From: Lepidurus packardi
Lineage: Eukaryota; Arthropoda; Branchiopoda; Notostraca; Triopsidae
Assembly: GCA_023053545.1 (NCBI GenBank)
Contig: JAKZAN010000108.1
Location: 1 to 64,000 of the forward strand
Length of the DNA: 64,000 nt
Direction: 5' to 3'
Both the position numbers and the translations under genes were made by a program. A model generated the notes under the pieces. The model did not search any database and was not told the origin of the DNA. It saw nothing but the letters and a program-made list of their open reading frames with translations. Shown here one piece after another: positions 10,183 to 22,560 of this stretch; position 1 is the stretch's first letter; the number at the start of each line of letters is the position of its first letter.

Positions 10183-11977
10183 TCAAGCAGTAATAGTACG
10201 AGCTTCGATTCTAACTTCCACATCTTTGTCGTCCACCAATGCCTCCACCAGTCCTTTGAATCTCAGGCTGCTCAACAGTTGCGGGTTGTTCTTCAGGATC
10301 CTGATCACCAGGTAACGCAAGTTCGGAACCTTGTCCTTCGTCATGTTCATCATTATCGGGAAAAAGTGGGTGTTCACGATCTCGTTCGGCACTGACTTGA
10401 TCACTCTTTAGATTATAAGCAGAATCAGTTGTCTCTGCAGATAGTTCGTGCATGCCTGGATCGTTGTGACCTTCGGTATCAGTTTGCTCTCCAGCCATTC
10501 AGTCGGGTAGGTCTTGAATAGAAGTTCAATCAACCCGATTGCTTTCTGTCGGACAGCGTCAATCTTATCGAAGGACCAGCTTATTATCAGGTTCAACATC
10601 CTATCGTTCATGAAGCTGGGGAACTTCACAAGTTCGTTGGTGATCTCGATGGCCTGGCATTTGGTGCGCCAGTTGGGAGAGCTGAAGAGCTGGCTAATGC
10701 ACTGGAGCGTGGTTTCCTCGAGTTGTTGCCAGGGGATGGACTCGGAGATATAGGTGAGGGATGAGAAGACAGACAGACTGGTCTCGGCGTTGGTATCTTT
10801 GAGGAACCCTGCGAGAATGGGCATGAGATATTCGCATACCGCCTGTTTGGGGACATATTGTGATAATGCCAGGAAAGACTTAGAAATTTTAACTATGAAT
10901 GGGTAAGAGTTAAGCAGAAAACGGGGTGAATGTTAGTTTATACCTCGCACATAGGGAACGGGATCGACGCTGAGTTTCTGTACCATGGGGATCAGAGTCT
11001 TCACGATATCGATGGGTTCCATCGTAGAGGCCACTTTATCGATGCAGGCACAAGCCGCGGCTCTGAGTTCGGGTTCTTGGTGCTGCAGGAACCCCAAGTA
11101 GTGTTGCTCCACGCATCCTCTGAACTGCATCTTGGTCATGATACGGGTCATAAAAGGGATCTATTCACAAATCTTGATATTTATTCTCCAGCTGTTGATC
11201 CTCAGAATACCGGCTAGACACTCCATGATGAGAGTGGGGTTCTGAGAATAGTACTGCATGGCCCCTTAAATCGAAAGCATCTTAATGAGATCCTCACGGT
11301 CACTGAGCAAAGTTTGAACTATTTTGGCTAGGGCAGGAGAACCTTCTCGTATGCTGGTGATCAAGGCCTTCAGATTTTTAGCCGCGATCTTGCGGATCTG
11401 GCAGTTCTGATCCAGACAGAAGGCTTGGAAGGTCTCGATTAGCAAGGTCTGGTTGGTATCTCTGGCCACGCCAGTCAAGAGAGAGACTCCTGCTTCCTTT
11501 CCTCGCAAGGAATCAGAGTCTATGAGTTTTTTGAGAAAGTCCATCACGAACTCTTCATTTTTCTTGATGTCTAGTCGTTTAATGATGCCTCTCAAGGCCT
11601 CGGTGGCCATTTCGGATGGTGTTTTCTCATCAGCCTTGGCCAAGTTGACGAGCAGGGGGACCAGAATTTTTTCGAAGGATTCCCCACCGAGATAAGGAGC
11701 GAGTTCGCGGAGGTTGGAAATCAGATGGGTGAGTACCTACTATTAATCGTCGATGAACTCTGCAGATTGTATAGAAAGGTAGTGTTGTTGGATGTAAGGG
11801 TGTGTGTGTTTTACAGTTGAGGAAGGGTACGAGTTCATTGCGTGTTTTTTCAGGACCGAGTGCAGCAGCGATAACCTTGAGGTTGGAGACTGAGTTGATT
11901 CTTTTTTTGATTTCCTCGCTTCTGAGCTCATCAAGGAGAGTGACAGGGACGAGTTGTTTGGAGTCGACCTTCTTCAT
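10183..11977 (-). CDS. PPP2R1A: PP2A scaffold subunit A (PR65)
   Basis: Three exons (11977-11815, 11759-10944, 10892-10183; introns of 55 and 51 nt) encode 562 residues, close to the 589 of animal PR65. It is an all-HEAT-repeat protein. The N-terminal helix pair LLDELRSEEIKKRINSVSNL followed by ALGPEKTRNELVPFL aligns with the PR65 signature (DELRNED..LRLNS, ALGxERTRxELxPFL). Each later repeat shows the expected pattern of paired amphipathic helices. The subunit holds the catalytic and regulatory subunits of protein phosphatase 2A together. After the first intron the sequence FIDDEEEVL has its three consecutive Glu written TAA, TAG, TAG (11737-11745), where PR65 has acidic residues. This is good evidence for the code. 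Confidence 0.94.
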
Positions 11978-12550
11978 GGTGCTGAGTATATGGATGGTTT
12001 GTAGTTTATTTTTTGGTTCGTGATGATTGAATTTATATGTATATGTTATAGAAAATACCAATGGTGGTTTTAGATGACTGTGGATGTTTTGAGAAACCTG
12101 TGGAAAAAATAGAATATGATTTTATTGTGACTCCATAATGTTTTGTTAGTTCTGCAACTATTATATATATATGTGTGTGTGGATCAAAGCAAATAGAGGG
12201 TTATTAGTAAATATAGATATAGAAATAATAATAAGAACTGTGTATTATTATTAACACTCCCATTCTCCCCCCCCATGTCGATGATTACGATAAGTTCTGA
12301 TCGCCATTTATATGCATATATAATTCTTCTATCCTTCATCCATCTTTAATGTTTTCTACTACTACTACTCATCATCATTATATCATAACATTCAGGAATC
12401 CCTCATTAAATATAATGATACTATTTTTTTTAACCCCCTCCCTCCAAATAATATCTAATACATATTCCTCACAATTCAAATTACAAATGTATATACTTAG
12501 AATTATCTAGGCGTCACCATACTAGTTCTTTCTTTATCTTGCTTCTCCTG
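11978..12550. other. Intergenic spacer
   Basis: AT-rich spacer carrying the promoter of the PP2A scaffold gene on the minus strand. It has poly-pyrimidine patches on the plus strand (12262-12280, 12420-12450) and a short ACT repeat near 12357. No coding frame is supported. Confidence 0.5.
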
Positions 12551-13021
12551 TCATTATCCCTCTCTACTCTTCAGATATCTTAACACTTCTCTAATCTTCT
12601 CCCCTCCTATTCCTTTCAGCACTACTTACCCTCGTTTCTTGCCTCCCCTCACCTACAACCTCACACTCCCTCTTTTACAGCTCTCCTCTCTATGTCCATC
12701 CACTACGAATTCCGATACCCTCCGACCCGGCACTTCCCGCACTCCTCTCGTCTAACTATTCCCATTTAGGAACAACTCCATGTAGGTCTTAATCCGTTGC
12801 TGGCTCTTCTGGACTGACAAGTTGAGGAATTTATCGATCTGGGCCGAAGTGGAGTGGGAGTCAATGGTCGGGACAGACATGATCTGCTTGATAGAGTTGG
12901 AGGTCTGGGTGAAGGTTCTGTTGACGGTGTGGATATGGGGACTGAGGTCTAAGGCTTTCTTGAGAGTAGAACTGCGAGGGGTGGCTGAGTGGTTCTGGTG
13001 TGAGCGGTGTATATTGTTCAT
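12551..13021 (-). CDS. Unknown small protein
   Basis: An open frame of 156 residues from ATG to TGA with no intron needed. The N-terminal half is Ser/Thr/His-rich. A helical stretch follows around residues 65-88 (IDKFLNLSVQKSQQRIKTYM). The C-terminal half is rich in Arg, Gly and Val and less convincing as a folded protein. Coding may therefore stop earlier, or a 3' intron may be missed. No family is recognised. Confidence 0.5.
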
Positions 13022-13214
13022 TGACTCCCTTAATCGTCTTAATGAGTATGGTTAATAGCAATCGATAAAAATGAATGTGTATTACAAAAATGTCAAAAAA
13101 TCAATCATGACTAATATTTCGCAAAATCGGAAAACCATGTCTACATACACATCCTTGCATAAGAACTAAGAATTAGATATCAGGTCCTGTAGAAAGAGAG
13201 TATATCCAGAAAAA

Positions 13215-15101
13215 TCATTAAGCAGTATCGCACCGGTAGATCAGCATGTACGCCTCGTGCTTCAGGGCTTCTTCGGCTGTAATCTATTTTACGGTTTCAT
13301 CGCTCATCTGGTACCATCTGCCCATTCGCCGAGACACGCAGTAGTAATGGCCTCTGTCCAGGGTCCCTTGGTGCACGATGATCGACAACAGTTCGTACTC
13401 AGTCGCGGCGCCACTGTATTTTAGATATTTCTTGAGGGTGAGTCTAGCAGGGTATCTCACGAGTTAGCTATTCTTCTTCTTGACTCCCAAAAACCTCTTG
13501 ACTGTCACCAAGAGATAGGCTGGGGTTTTACTCAGGAACTGCTGTTTAGTCGCAGTTGTCTTTTTCCGGCATCTATCGCAATCGTAAAGATCCTCGAGTT
13601 CTGTGTTTAGGATAAATGTTAAATAGATTTTTGATATTGTTACGTTAAAGTCTGAAGTGCCTGGCCAAACAGGCCTCTAGACTATCGTTGAAGATTTAGA
13701 CGACAATCTCAAGAAATGGCTCATGGGTGGTAGATTCATGTTCACACTCTTTACACTCGATTACTGAGCTTATCTGGCCAGCGAATATGCGATCCACGAT
13801 AGAAGGGTGGGTATTCCTATACTCCTCGAATGTCTGGTCGCTGTTCTGCTTAATTGTTTTGTTATTAGTGTTTTGGGTTTTGGCTGGCTGTGAGGATATC
13901 GGATTCAGTTCGTCCTGGAGAATGCCGAGGTAGTATCTGATGAACTCGTGGCAGTCCTGCTGCTGGGAGTGGCTGAACCTGTCTTCCAGCAGCTGGCAGA
14001 ACTCGGAAATGTCTTTGATCGGGTTTTTGGTGTCTCTTAGGAGTTTGAGAGTGTGATAAGTGTAGGAACAGAAGATCTTCTTTTCACGTTTTGTCGGGTG
14101 TTTGATTGAAGTATAGTTTCTATATTGCAGTTACAGAGGTTGAGATGAATGAATGATGATGATGATTAAAGATGTGTTGTACTTTGCTGAGAAGTAGAGT
14201 TGCAGTTCAGGGATTGTGAATAATGCCTGGATGCCGGTGTTTAGATAGCAGAAATACCGGTTGTTCTTTATGCCTGACGGCGTCAGCTACCGGCTCACGG
14301 GCTTCCCCTTGCTTATCTCGGGTCCACCCTTGTACAGTGCATGTATGACAGCCCACACTTTGGGAGTCACTAGATAATAGTCTACCTTTTCCCTGATGGT
14401 CTTCAGGATTTGCTTGCCTTCGACAGTCAGGATTTTATTATTGATTTATCTGATATGAGTCCTCTTCGGGTCATTGAGGAAAACAGTATATTCCTGGGAC
14501 CACTCCTTCTAGACTAGGTACATGACTGGTTCTTGGGTGCTGTTGGAACGTATGAACTCGGACTCTAGTCGCTTCCTATCGATATTGGTTGTTAGTTTTA
14601 TTTGTTTGTCAATATGATGATGATGTTTGGGGGTATAAGAAACAGAAAGTAGTATTTATTAGTTTTTTTCGGCTAGTGTCTTATTTAGTCGGAAATAATG
14701 GTTATCGTACCTTTAAATGATAGGCTTCTTCCTCAAGGTCTAGATGAAGTTGGTCATTTATCTGTCTGACTATCGCGACTGGCTCTGAGTAGTTGACCCT
14801 CCATACTCCGAAGTCCCGAAGGTCAGCGTAGTTATAGTACGCATGACATCCGTTTCAGTCGTTGTGCAATCATAATTACTATTAGACACCGTGAGGGCGC
14901 TGGGGTCGGATTTCCTGTTGATGGCAACGACAGACGAGTTGGGGAAAGGTTTGCTCTAGTCGACGAGTTTTATAGGACTGACCTGCAAGGAGGGGTAAGA
15001 TAAAGAGATGGATTGAGTTAGATGTGATGGAGCAGGGTGTAGATTACAACGTTGGTAGACTTAGTTTCACAGGAGAAGCAGGAAAAGAGGCTTTAGAGCA
15101 T
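13215..15101 (-). CDS. DUSP-USP deubiquitinase
   Basis: A ubiquitin-specific protease spread over several exons. Secure parts are: exon 15101-15048 (MLQSLFSCFSC...), 65-nt intron, an exon starting at 14982, a DUSP-like region (YYLVTPKVWAVIHALYKGG), the Cys box NRYFCYLNTGIQALF (about 14240-14260), a 63-nt intron (14182-14120), QQQDCHEF and FAGQISSVIECKECEHES with the zinc cysteines, a 43-nt intron (13643-13601), DCDRC, and the His box GHYYCVSRRMGRWY. The catalytic Cys, His and the CxxC pairs are present. Between 14845 and 14571 two frames are open, and the junctions there (a possible 35-nt and a 139-nt intron) are uncertain. The enzyme removes ubiquitin from substrates. The cysteine-rich N-terminus could be lipidated. 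Confidence 0.88.
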
Positions 15102-15190
15102 GCAACGGAGTCGAGAGAATCGAAAGAGTTTGATGATTATGTCTTATTTTTGTGTGGACCGAAGGGGAGGGTTTAGAGAGATTAATGGAG

Positions 15191-16361
15191 TCAAAAAGAG
15201 GAGAAAAAATATAAATATGTTATGCTTTTTTATACATAAGTTATGGGACTGGAACAGTAATTCTTGTTTTTCTTGGGATGCTATTGTGTGGCTGATTTTT
15301 ACTCGAAGGGCTAATATATTCTATGCTGTGTAGAATATCCATCAAGACATTGGATGAACTTCCTGTTTCCCCCAGCATTTTCTCTCCCAACGCATTTGAT
15401 CGATAGCTGACTAGGAACCATGCCCCCATTAATAAATGTATTGAGATCCAATTTGTGACTTCCAGGCTTTTGCATATGAGGGTTCGTCTCGTTGAAGTAC
15501 TCTTGACAGTGATCAGAAGATTCTCTAACAGCTTTTTCTAAACCCAACTTAGAATCCAATGAACTAATGATCAATTCTTCTATCGCAAATTCCTTCCCTA
15601 CTTCAGAAATTGCTACTACTCCGAATCTGTTCGTACACTTTCATTAGTATCTGCTCTCTTTTCTTCCTCAACCAGAGACTTGTCTGCAATTTCTGCTATG
15701 CTGAGCCTATACTTCCGAGTTGTAGGGGAGCGATCGGTGCGAGGTCACTTTGTGACTAGATATTATTCTTGAAAGACTGGGGTATTCCAGGACTCATGCT
15801 TCTCCGGTACTGGCCCAGCCTTGAAACCTCATCGTAACAAGAATTTGAAGAGATACGCGATTTCTCACACTTACTGCCTTTGAGGATCATTTTGGGTTGT
15901 GCTCGATTCTGCAAAGCAGGCAGATTTAAGTCTGTAATTTTGCGTCGCCGATCGATGATATCCAGAGCCAAGTCTTTCTGACCCCTGGGGGATCCATTAC
16001 GAACATTTCCTTTTTTATGCTCGATCGTATGAAATTTATCGACTGGTTCGTAAAGTTGCATTTATTTGATCTTAGGTAGACTGCTCTTCCGCTGCAGTAT
16101 CCGCTCTTATTTGATACGCAGATACTTCATCATCGACACTTGGGCTCCTATGGATAATCTATTGAGGTTGCTGACAGGACTGCCAGTCCCGGTGTCTTCG
16201 GTTTGGTGTTGGGGCTCATCGTTTTCCCAGGGAGCGATGGTGAGACCTTGATATTTCTTATGGTTGGGTAGTTGTTGGTTGAAATGGGTTGGGCTATCTA
16301 TGGAGAGGTGGGTGTCCTGGTAGAATAGAGGCTATAGTTAACTCGGAAAGTAGCGCTGCAT
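15191..16361 (-). CDS. Unknown basic protein, at least two exons
   Basis: Exon 1 runs from the ATG at 16361 to about 15716 and is rich in Gln, Ser, Arg and Lys. It includes DLALDIIDRRRKITDLNLP. Exon 2 lies in another frame and ends with TGA at 15191. It begins with the convincing stretch EFAIEELIISSLDSKLGLEK and continues to an AT-rich, less convincing tail. The join lies between about 15720 and 15620 but cannot be fixed. A GTATAG donor near 15716 and a TACTAAT branch-like site near 15650 are visible. No family is recognised. The tail past about 15310 looks like 3' untranslated sequence that stays open by chance. Confidence 0.55.
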
Positions 16362-16722
16362 TGAGATAAAACTTCAATATTTAATAGCCATAAATATATG
16401 TATATGTGGGTATATGTATCTATGTGAAGATATAAAAATAGATGGAAGGAGAGAGAGAGAGAGAGAGAGATTAGAATGGTGTACAAATAAATATATTGTA
16501 CCCAGTTGTTCTCAAATCAGAAAGCATCATCTTTTCATCTTTATATTTCTACACAGAGAAGCAACACTTTAATTATGATGATTATATAGCCATATGTAGC
16601 AGCTAGGGGTGTTCCTAATTGCGGGTTAGACTATATTATAATTCGGGTTGCCCTACCTTCTGCCTCGGATCCCATAATCAATAGCATTAAGTCATATAGA
16701 CATATTTCTACTAATACTATAT
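16362..16722. other. Divergent promoter region
   Basis: Gap between a minus gene starting at 16361 and the plus-strand flippase gene at 16723. It contains the (GA)11 tract at 16449-16470 and TA-rich stretches. No gene is seen. Confidence 0.6.
16449..16470 (+). repeat. (GA)11 microsatellite
   Basis: Twenty-two bases of perfect GA dinucleotide in a divergent promoter region, flanked by AT-rich DNA. Confidence 0.9.
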
Positions 16723-19700
16723 ATGAGAAGAGAGCCTGGGTCGCCCGTTGAACTCGACCTCCAAGTCCTGGACAAAAATAATAAACATGCCATCAAGGAA
16801 CCCCTCCTGGCCGAATAGTCGCGTTCTCCATCTTTCCGCACGATTGAGATCTAAAAAGGAGGCAGAGGGATCTACAATAACCCTGACGAAAATCCAAAAA
16901 AGACCCAAAAACAGACAAACAGCATCTGCAACCAGAAATACACAGTCATCACATTTGTCCCCAGGGTGCTATACGAGCAATTCAAGTATTTCTTCAACTT
17001 GTTCTACCTGCTGATTGCAATCTCGCAGTTCGTGCCCGCTCTGAGCGTGGGACTGCTCTTCTCCTATGTTGCTCCCTTGGCTCTCGTATTGTTCCTCACC
17101 ATGCTTAAAGAGGGCTACGAAGACTATCGCAGATATGTAAAAGATAAAGAAGCGAACTGTGCACTTTACTAAGTCGTGCAGGGCAGTTTTGATAATTTCA
17201 ATCTCGTGCAAGCTCAGAACCTAAAAGTAGGGGATATAGTCACGCTCAAGAAAAACCAACGAGTTCCTGCAGATATGGTTTTACTGTACACGACTGATCC
17301 GACCCATACTATTTTTTTTAAGACGGACCAGCTGGACGGATAGACTGATTGGAAAGTGAGAAAGCCCATTCGAAAAGTCAATTAAATCATCCATGAACAT
17401 CAGGGTTCTCTCGTGGAATTGAGTTTCAAGCTAAATTTCGAGAAGCCACACATTAAGATATACTCCTTTGAAGGTGCGTATGAAGAAGAGAACTATGTAG
17501 AAGGTTTGAATCTGGAGCACACCGCCTGGGCGGGGATGAAGCTAGCCAGCGGAAAAGCATACGGTATGGTATTGTACTTAGGCAAAGACACGAAAATGAC
17601 TCTTAACTCCAAGGACCCCAAAACCAAGTTCGGCAAGCTCGACCATTAACTAAATTTCTATAGCAAACTTCTGTTTCTGCTAATGTCCACGCTTTCCCTT
17701 CTTCTTATCCTCATGAAAGGCTCCACCGGGTCTACCTTCGGTCAGGAGAGTCTGACCTTCTTCAAATATCTTCTGCTGCTCTCTTCGATCATCCCGATCA
17801 GCATGAGAGTTAACCTTGACTTTGCAAAGCTAACATACTCCTACCTCATCAACAAAGATGCTTCGATTCCAGAGACGACAGTCCGTAATAGCAACATTCC
17901 TGAAGAACTGGGCAGGATTTAGTATATACTCTCAGACAAAACTGGTACTCTCACTAAAAATTAGATGGTATTCAAGAAACTTGTGATCGATGAAAGCAAT
18001 AGCCTTGAAGCAGATGAGCTAGAAATGTTGATAGAAGGCGTAAAGAGTTAGTGCAGGAATGAGAATTACAACGGACCGATGGCGGATTACGAGGAGGGCA
18101 AGAAGCCCCCACACAAGAGAACAAACGAACAGATCTGGAGAGATCTAGTTACTGCCTTGATAGTGTGCCACAATGTCACTCCAGCCGTTGAGGATGGTAA
18201 GAGGATTCTTCAAGGTAGTAGCCCTGATGAAGTTGCCCTAGTGACACTGGCCGAGTAAATCGGTTATACACTAGAGTAGAGATCGCAGACACATATCACA
18301 CTGTGTAATAGCACTCGCTAGAAGAAAGAGAATTATGAGGTTCTGGCTCTGTTTCCCTTCACTTCATAGCGGAAGAGGATGGGGATCATCGTCCTCCACA
18401 AGGAGACAAATAGGTACATTTTCTATCTAAAAGGAGCAGACACTATTATGAGACCCAAAATTGCGGTGGAAAGCAAGGCAAACATTATGGCTGAAGCCTG
18501 TACTGATCTGGCTACTGAAGGCTTGAGGACTTTGGTATTTTGCCAGAAACTACTCACAAAGAAGTAGTATACCTAATGGAGACGGGAATATGACCAGGCA
18601 AAAGCAGCAATGGTGAACAGATAAGCCCTGTAGAACAAAGTGATAGAAAGTCTTGAGCAGAATATGGATTTCCTAGCTATAACCGGAGTGGAGGATAAGT
18701 TGCAAGATAACATCCAATAAACCATCTCTAGTTTGAGAGGGGCAGGCATAGGATTCTGGATGCTTACAGGAGATAAAATATAAACTGCTATTTGTATATC
18801 AGTTTCCACACGCATTAAGTCACGGGAGCAGAAGGTGTTCGTTATACAAGATAAGGAGACACCCTAAACTTTCAGGGCCTCGCTGGCTGAGTTCTATTAA
18901 GTGCTGTAGTGCTCTCATAACAACTACAAAGATCGGTTCTTTAAGGATTTTCTTCTAGTCATTGATGGAGGTTCTCTGAAGGTTGCCCTGAGTCCTGAGT
19001 TTTCAGAAGAGTTTTTCGGTTTGGCTTCACGGATGCCTTCAGTTGTCTGTTCTAGATGTTCTCCTACCCAAAAAGCCTAGATCACTCTGCTCTTACGCCA
19101 ATATACAAATAAAAAGGTCTTGGCGATCGGAGACGGTGGCAACGATGTGGCTATGATTCAATCAGCAGATGTCGGCATCGGCATTTACGGAAAATAAGGA
19201 ATCCAGGCTGCCCTTGCCTCTGACTTCTCCATAACTGAATTCGGGTTCCTCAACTGCCTCGTGCTCTGGCATGGCAGACAGAGTTACAAAAGAAGCTGCG
19301 TGCTATCCCAATTCATCATCCATCGAGGACTCATCATTAGCTTTATGCAGGCTATCTTCACGGCTACGTTTTTCTATGTGGCCATCCCCATCTTCAATGG
19401 TGCTTTGATGCTTGGCTATTCTACGGTTTTCACTCTGCTGCCCGCATTTTCACTGATTTTTGATGAAGACATTACGCGATCTGTTGCTTTCAAATACCCG
19501 ATACTCTACAGGAGTGTGCAGGCCGGAGGATAGCTGAATGCACTCACATTCATTTACTGGAACTTCATAAGCATCTACCAGGTAAGATACTAAAAAACCA
19601 CGAATCTGCCCCCATTTTTTCTATTTTTCTTGACTCTAATCATAGGGAGCTGTAATCATGTTCTTGATTCTTCTTTTCTTCAAAACCAGCTCATTCTACC

Positions 19701-20061
19701 TGGTCACCACGATTTCATTTACCTGTCTTATCTTTATCGAGTACCTCAATGTCTTCTTCTCGGTAAACCATCCAATTATCTCAACCAACGCTCTCAGATC
19801 CATCATATACATATCATACACATAGTCTCCACGATAGTCTCTGCTGGGGTTTACGTGCTCACCATGTTTATAATGAAGAAAACCCTGAACCCTAGCTAGC
19901 TGATCACAGGCGATGCTTTGTTGTATACAGCAGTGATTGTGATGATAGCGTGGTTGCCTCCCTTTGCGTTCGGGTTCATAAAATCGAAGTTGAAGCCAAC
20001 AGAGGAATAGAAACTTATGAAGCTGTAGAAAACAGGTTTGATCCAGTTTTCCATTAACTGA
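16723..20061 (+). CDS. P4-ATPase, Neo1/ATP9-type phospholipid flippase
   Basis: Three exons (16723-19581, 19646-19762, 19798-20061; introns of 64 and 35 nt) encode 1079 residues. Typical landmarks are: N-terminal [23 protein letters not shown]; actuator motif DGET written with TAG (17341); phosphorylation motif [51 protein letters not shown]; and [10 protein letters not shown] before the last membrane helices. TDQLDGETDW, FPFTSERKRMG and WHGRxSYKRS are features of the Neo1/ATP9 class, which acts in Golgi/endosome membranes, in yeast without a Cdc50 partner. P4-ATPases move phospholipids to the cytosolic leaflet. Four invariant Glu positions are TAA/TAG here, which strongly supports the peritrich code. 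Confidence 0.95.
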
Positions 20062-20671
20062 TAATGACACTGTATCTAGAGTCTGATGGTAATATGAAAT
20101 GGTAGAGTGAGAGGGGAATGTAAGAATACAATGCAATATTAAAAACATCAAAACATCAACAAAGTATGTATGTGGTATACTATTTTTAATTAAAGATGAT
20201 GTGATATATATACATATGACTAAAGATCTGGATGCAGAGGGAGGTACCGTGACCTGTGTGTCGTTTTAGTGCATAGTTCTCATGTTTATACATCCACATT
20301 TTATGTGATGACTGGAGCAGTTCAGAATAATATAGCTAACTAACTATCAAAAACTAAAAATATAGTTTTTATGCTGGCATAGGTTTCTTACTTTACATAT
20401 TTTTAAATATGGTCAATATATTGGACCTAGTTATCGATGATCGTCTAGGAGCTTTCTAAGATGATCTATAATTTCTAATATGAGTAATATTTAACCCCCC
20501 TTCCTACTTTTCAATCGACTATCACACAAACCCTATCTATACAGCTAGCTATCTATCTCCTTTAAATATTTAAAAAATAGCTCTATCTTGGATACATTCA
20601 TCCCCATACTAATTCTTATATTTTTTAAGAAATCATCCCACAATCTATATATTACACCCCAAATAGTGTCA
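20062..20671. other. Intergenic spacer
   Basis: AT-rich 610-base gap between two plus-strand genes. The coding frame of the downstream acyltransferase stays open without an ATG for some distance upstream of 20672, but codon use is poor there. I see no separate gene. The apparent minus-strand frame at 20545-20862 is antisense to the acyltransferase 5' end. Confidence 0.5.
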
Positions 20672-22073
20672 ATGAAAAGCTCCCACAATTGGAGGTACCC
20701 CAACATCCCTCCTACCAATGATAACAAGACTGCTAAAATCAAAACCCAATAACGTGTCTCAATACTTGATGTTTTTTGTGCAGACAGCAGACTCAATAAA
20801 TCTGACTTCAGGGGGGTTTTCAACTTTATACTAATCCTAGGGATGTTCTTTCTCTTCACCAAACCTCTTCTGCACTTCCTCTAAAGTGGCAACTTCTTCT
20901 CACCTGGACTCTATAACACTTTCAAAAATGACTTCTTCCTCTGTCTGTGCATTTGGCCCCTCTTTAGTGTCTGGTATCCAATCCCCACCTTCATCCTCAC
21001 TCATATTTTGTACCCTGCTTTAGGTCTTATACGAGTTTTCTGATAGAAAAAGCTATCATTTTGGGACTCAGGCCAAAATTGGCACTCGTGCTCCAGCACA
21101 TGTCCCAGACCGGTCTGTTTATCTTTTCCATCTTACTCGTCATGAGCAAGAGTTGGTGCGTCACGCATTCAACCTTCGTCATCCTCCAGACTTGTGTGCA
21201 CTTCATGAAAATGCATTCCTACTCCGTCACAAACCGAGACTATCGTGAACAGATGGAGGAATCTAGAACTAGCAATAAGACAATTGCCCCACTTTCCAAC
21301 TATCCCCACAATGTGAATCTCCACAATTTTACATGGTTTATGTGGACTCCGAGTATCGTCTATGACTAATCATACCCTCGCAAAGCAACGCGTGACTGGT
21401 TTTACATCGCCAACAAGAGCCTAATGACTCTGCTCTGTATCATGGCTGCATATCTGCTACAAACAGACTACATCAGTCCCAATGTAGAACTCGGTCACTC
21501 CCTAAGTTTCATCGAGCTATTACTGAGATCAATGTTACCCGTGACGTTATTCCTGATCCTGGTATTCTACATCGTTTTCGAGAACATTCTCAACATATTC
21601 GCATAACTGACTCGCTACGGAGACCGTGAGTTCTATGAGGACTGGTGGAATGCAACCACTTTCTAGGAATTCAACCGGCTCTGGAATAAGCCTGTCCACA
21701 TGTTTCTATACCGACATGTGTATCTCGAGTGCATTGTACGATACCGAACCTCCAAGAGGTTTGCTCAACTCTTTACTTTCGCGTTTAGTGCTGCTCTTCA
21801 TGAATTTGTACTGGCTATCTTTTTCAGAACCATCAGGTACCACCCTTTACATCATGAAATTTATAATGTAGACCTATTTTACTGCTGTTCATGCTTTCTC
21901 AAATTCCATTGATGTACGCCACTCGGTCCTTGCGAGGGACTCAACTGGGCAATTTCTTCATCTGGTTTGCGCTGACTTCTGGGCCAGCCTTGATCATCAG
22001 TCTATACTTGAGATCGGATGTGAACGTGACAAGACAATTCACAGTCAAATTACCAATGGTCTAAGTTATTTGA
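20672..22073 (+). CDS. Sterol O-acyltransferase (ACAT/SOAT, MBOAT family)
   Basis: Three exons (20672-20973, 21024-21836, 21872-22073; introns of 50 and 35 nt) give 438 residues. The family signature FYEDWWNATTFEEFNRLWNK is present (about 21631-21690), followed by the MBOAT active-site His in SAALHEFVLAIFFR. The C-terminal block RPILLLFMLSQIPLM and GTQLGNFFIWF matches SOAT. The N-terminal RVSILDVF...DFRGVFN block also fits. Several membrane helices are evident. The enzyme esterifies sterols with fatty acyl-CoA in the endoplasmic reticulum; the related DGAT1 makes triacylglycerol, but the FYxDWWN form favours SOAT. The second intron was placed so that RTI-R-PILLLF is continuous across it. Confidence 0.92.
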
Positions 22074-22560
22074 AACTTTACAAATACATATGAGTGAGTC
22101 AGAAAAATGATGTTCTACGGATAGATTGAATTCGATGTTATTTTTCTACGCCATATTACTTCTATCGATGTAGAGAATAAAAGTAGTAGTAAACAGGTAT
22201 TTCTTCTATTTTTTATTGATGGACGAACATATACACTCCTGATAGCCTCTACTTATCAGAATCAATAGATTATAATACTGCACCTGAGATGGTTGGGATG
22301 GATTAAGGTTGATGCCAGATTGATTACTGACTTACTGGGGATCACGATTCTAGGTAGGATGGGGGGATCCCACACTATCTATATATATTATCGAATTAAA
22401 TAAAGATTAAGCTTAGTTTTTGAAAATTGCCGGTAAGCTGAAAACACATTGACTCTAATCAGAATCCCAAATCAGTGAAAAAAATATATTATTATTATAT
22501 CACCCTTCATAACGCTAAACTTTTACACATAATAATCAGTACCAAGATACTACTCTCCCT
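22074..22560. other. Intergenic spacer
   Basis: AT-rich 487-base spacer between tandem plus-strand genes. Short TA runs occur near 22380 and 22483. No gene or repeat of note. Confidence 0.5.

Noticed and set aside
20545-20862. Minus-strand frame with a hydrophobic segment
   Set aside because: Antisense to the SOAT 5' exon, which has clear family motifs.
21024-21046. A 23-nt intron (GTCTTATACG...GATAG) in the SOAT gene
   Set aside because: The 50-nt intron ending at 21023 keeps SYTSFLIEKAI in frame and matches the family better.
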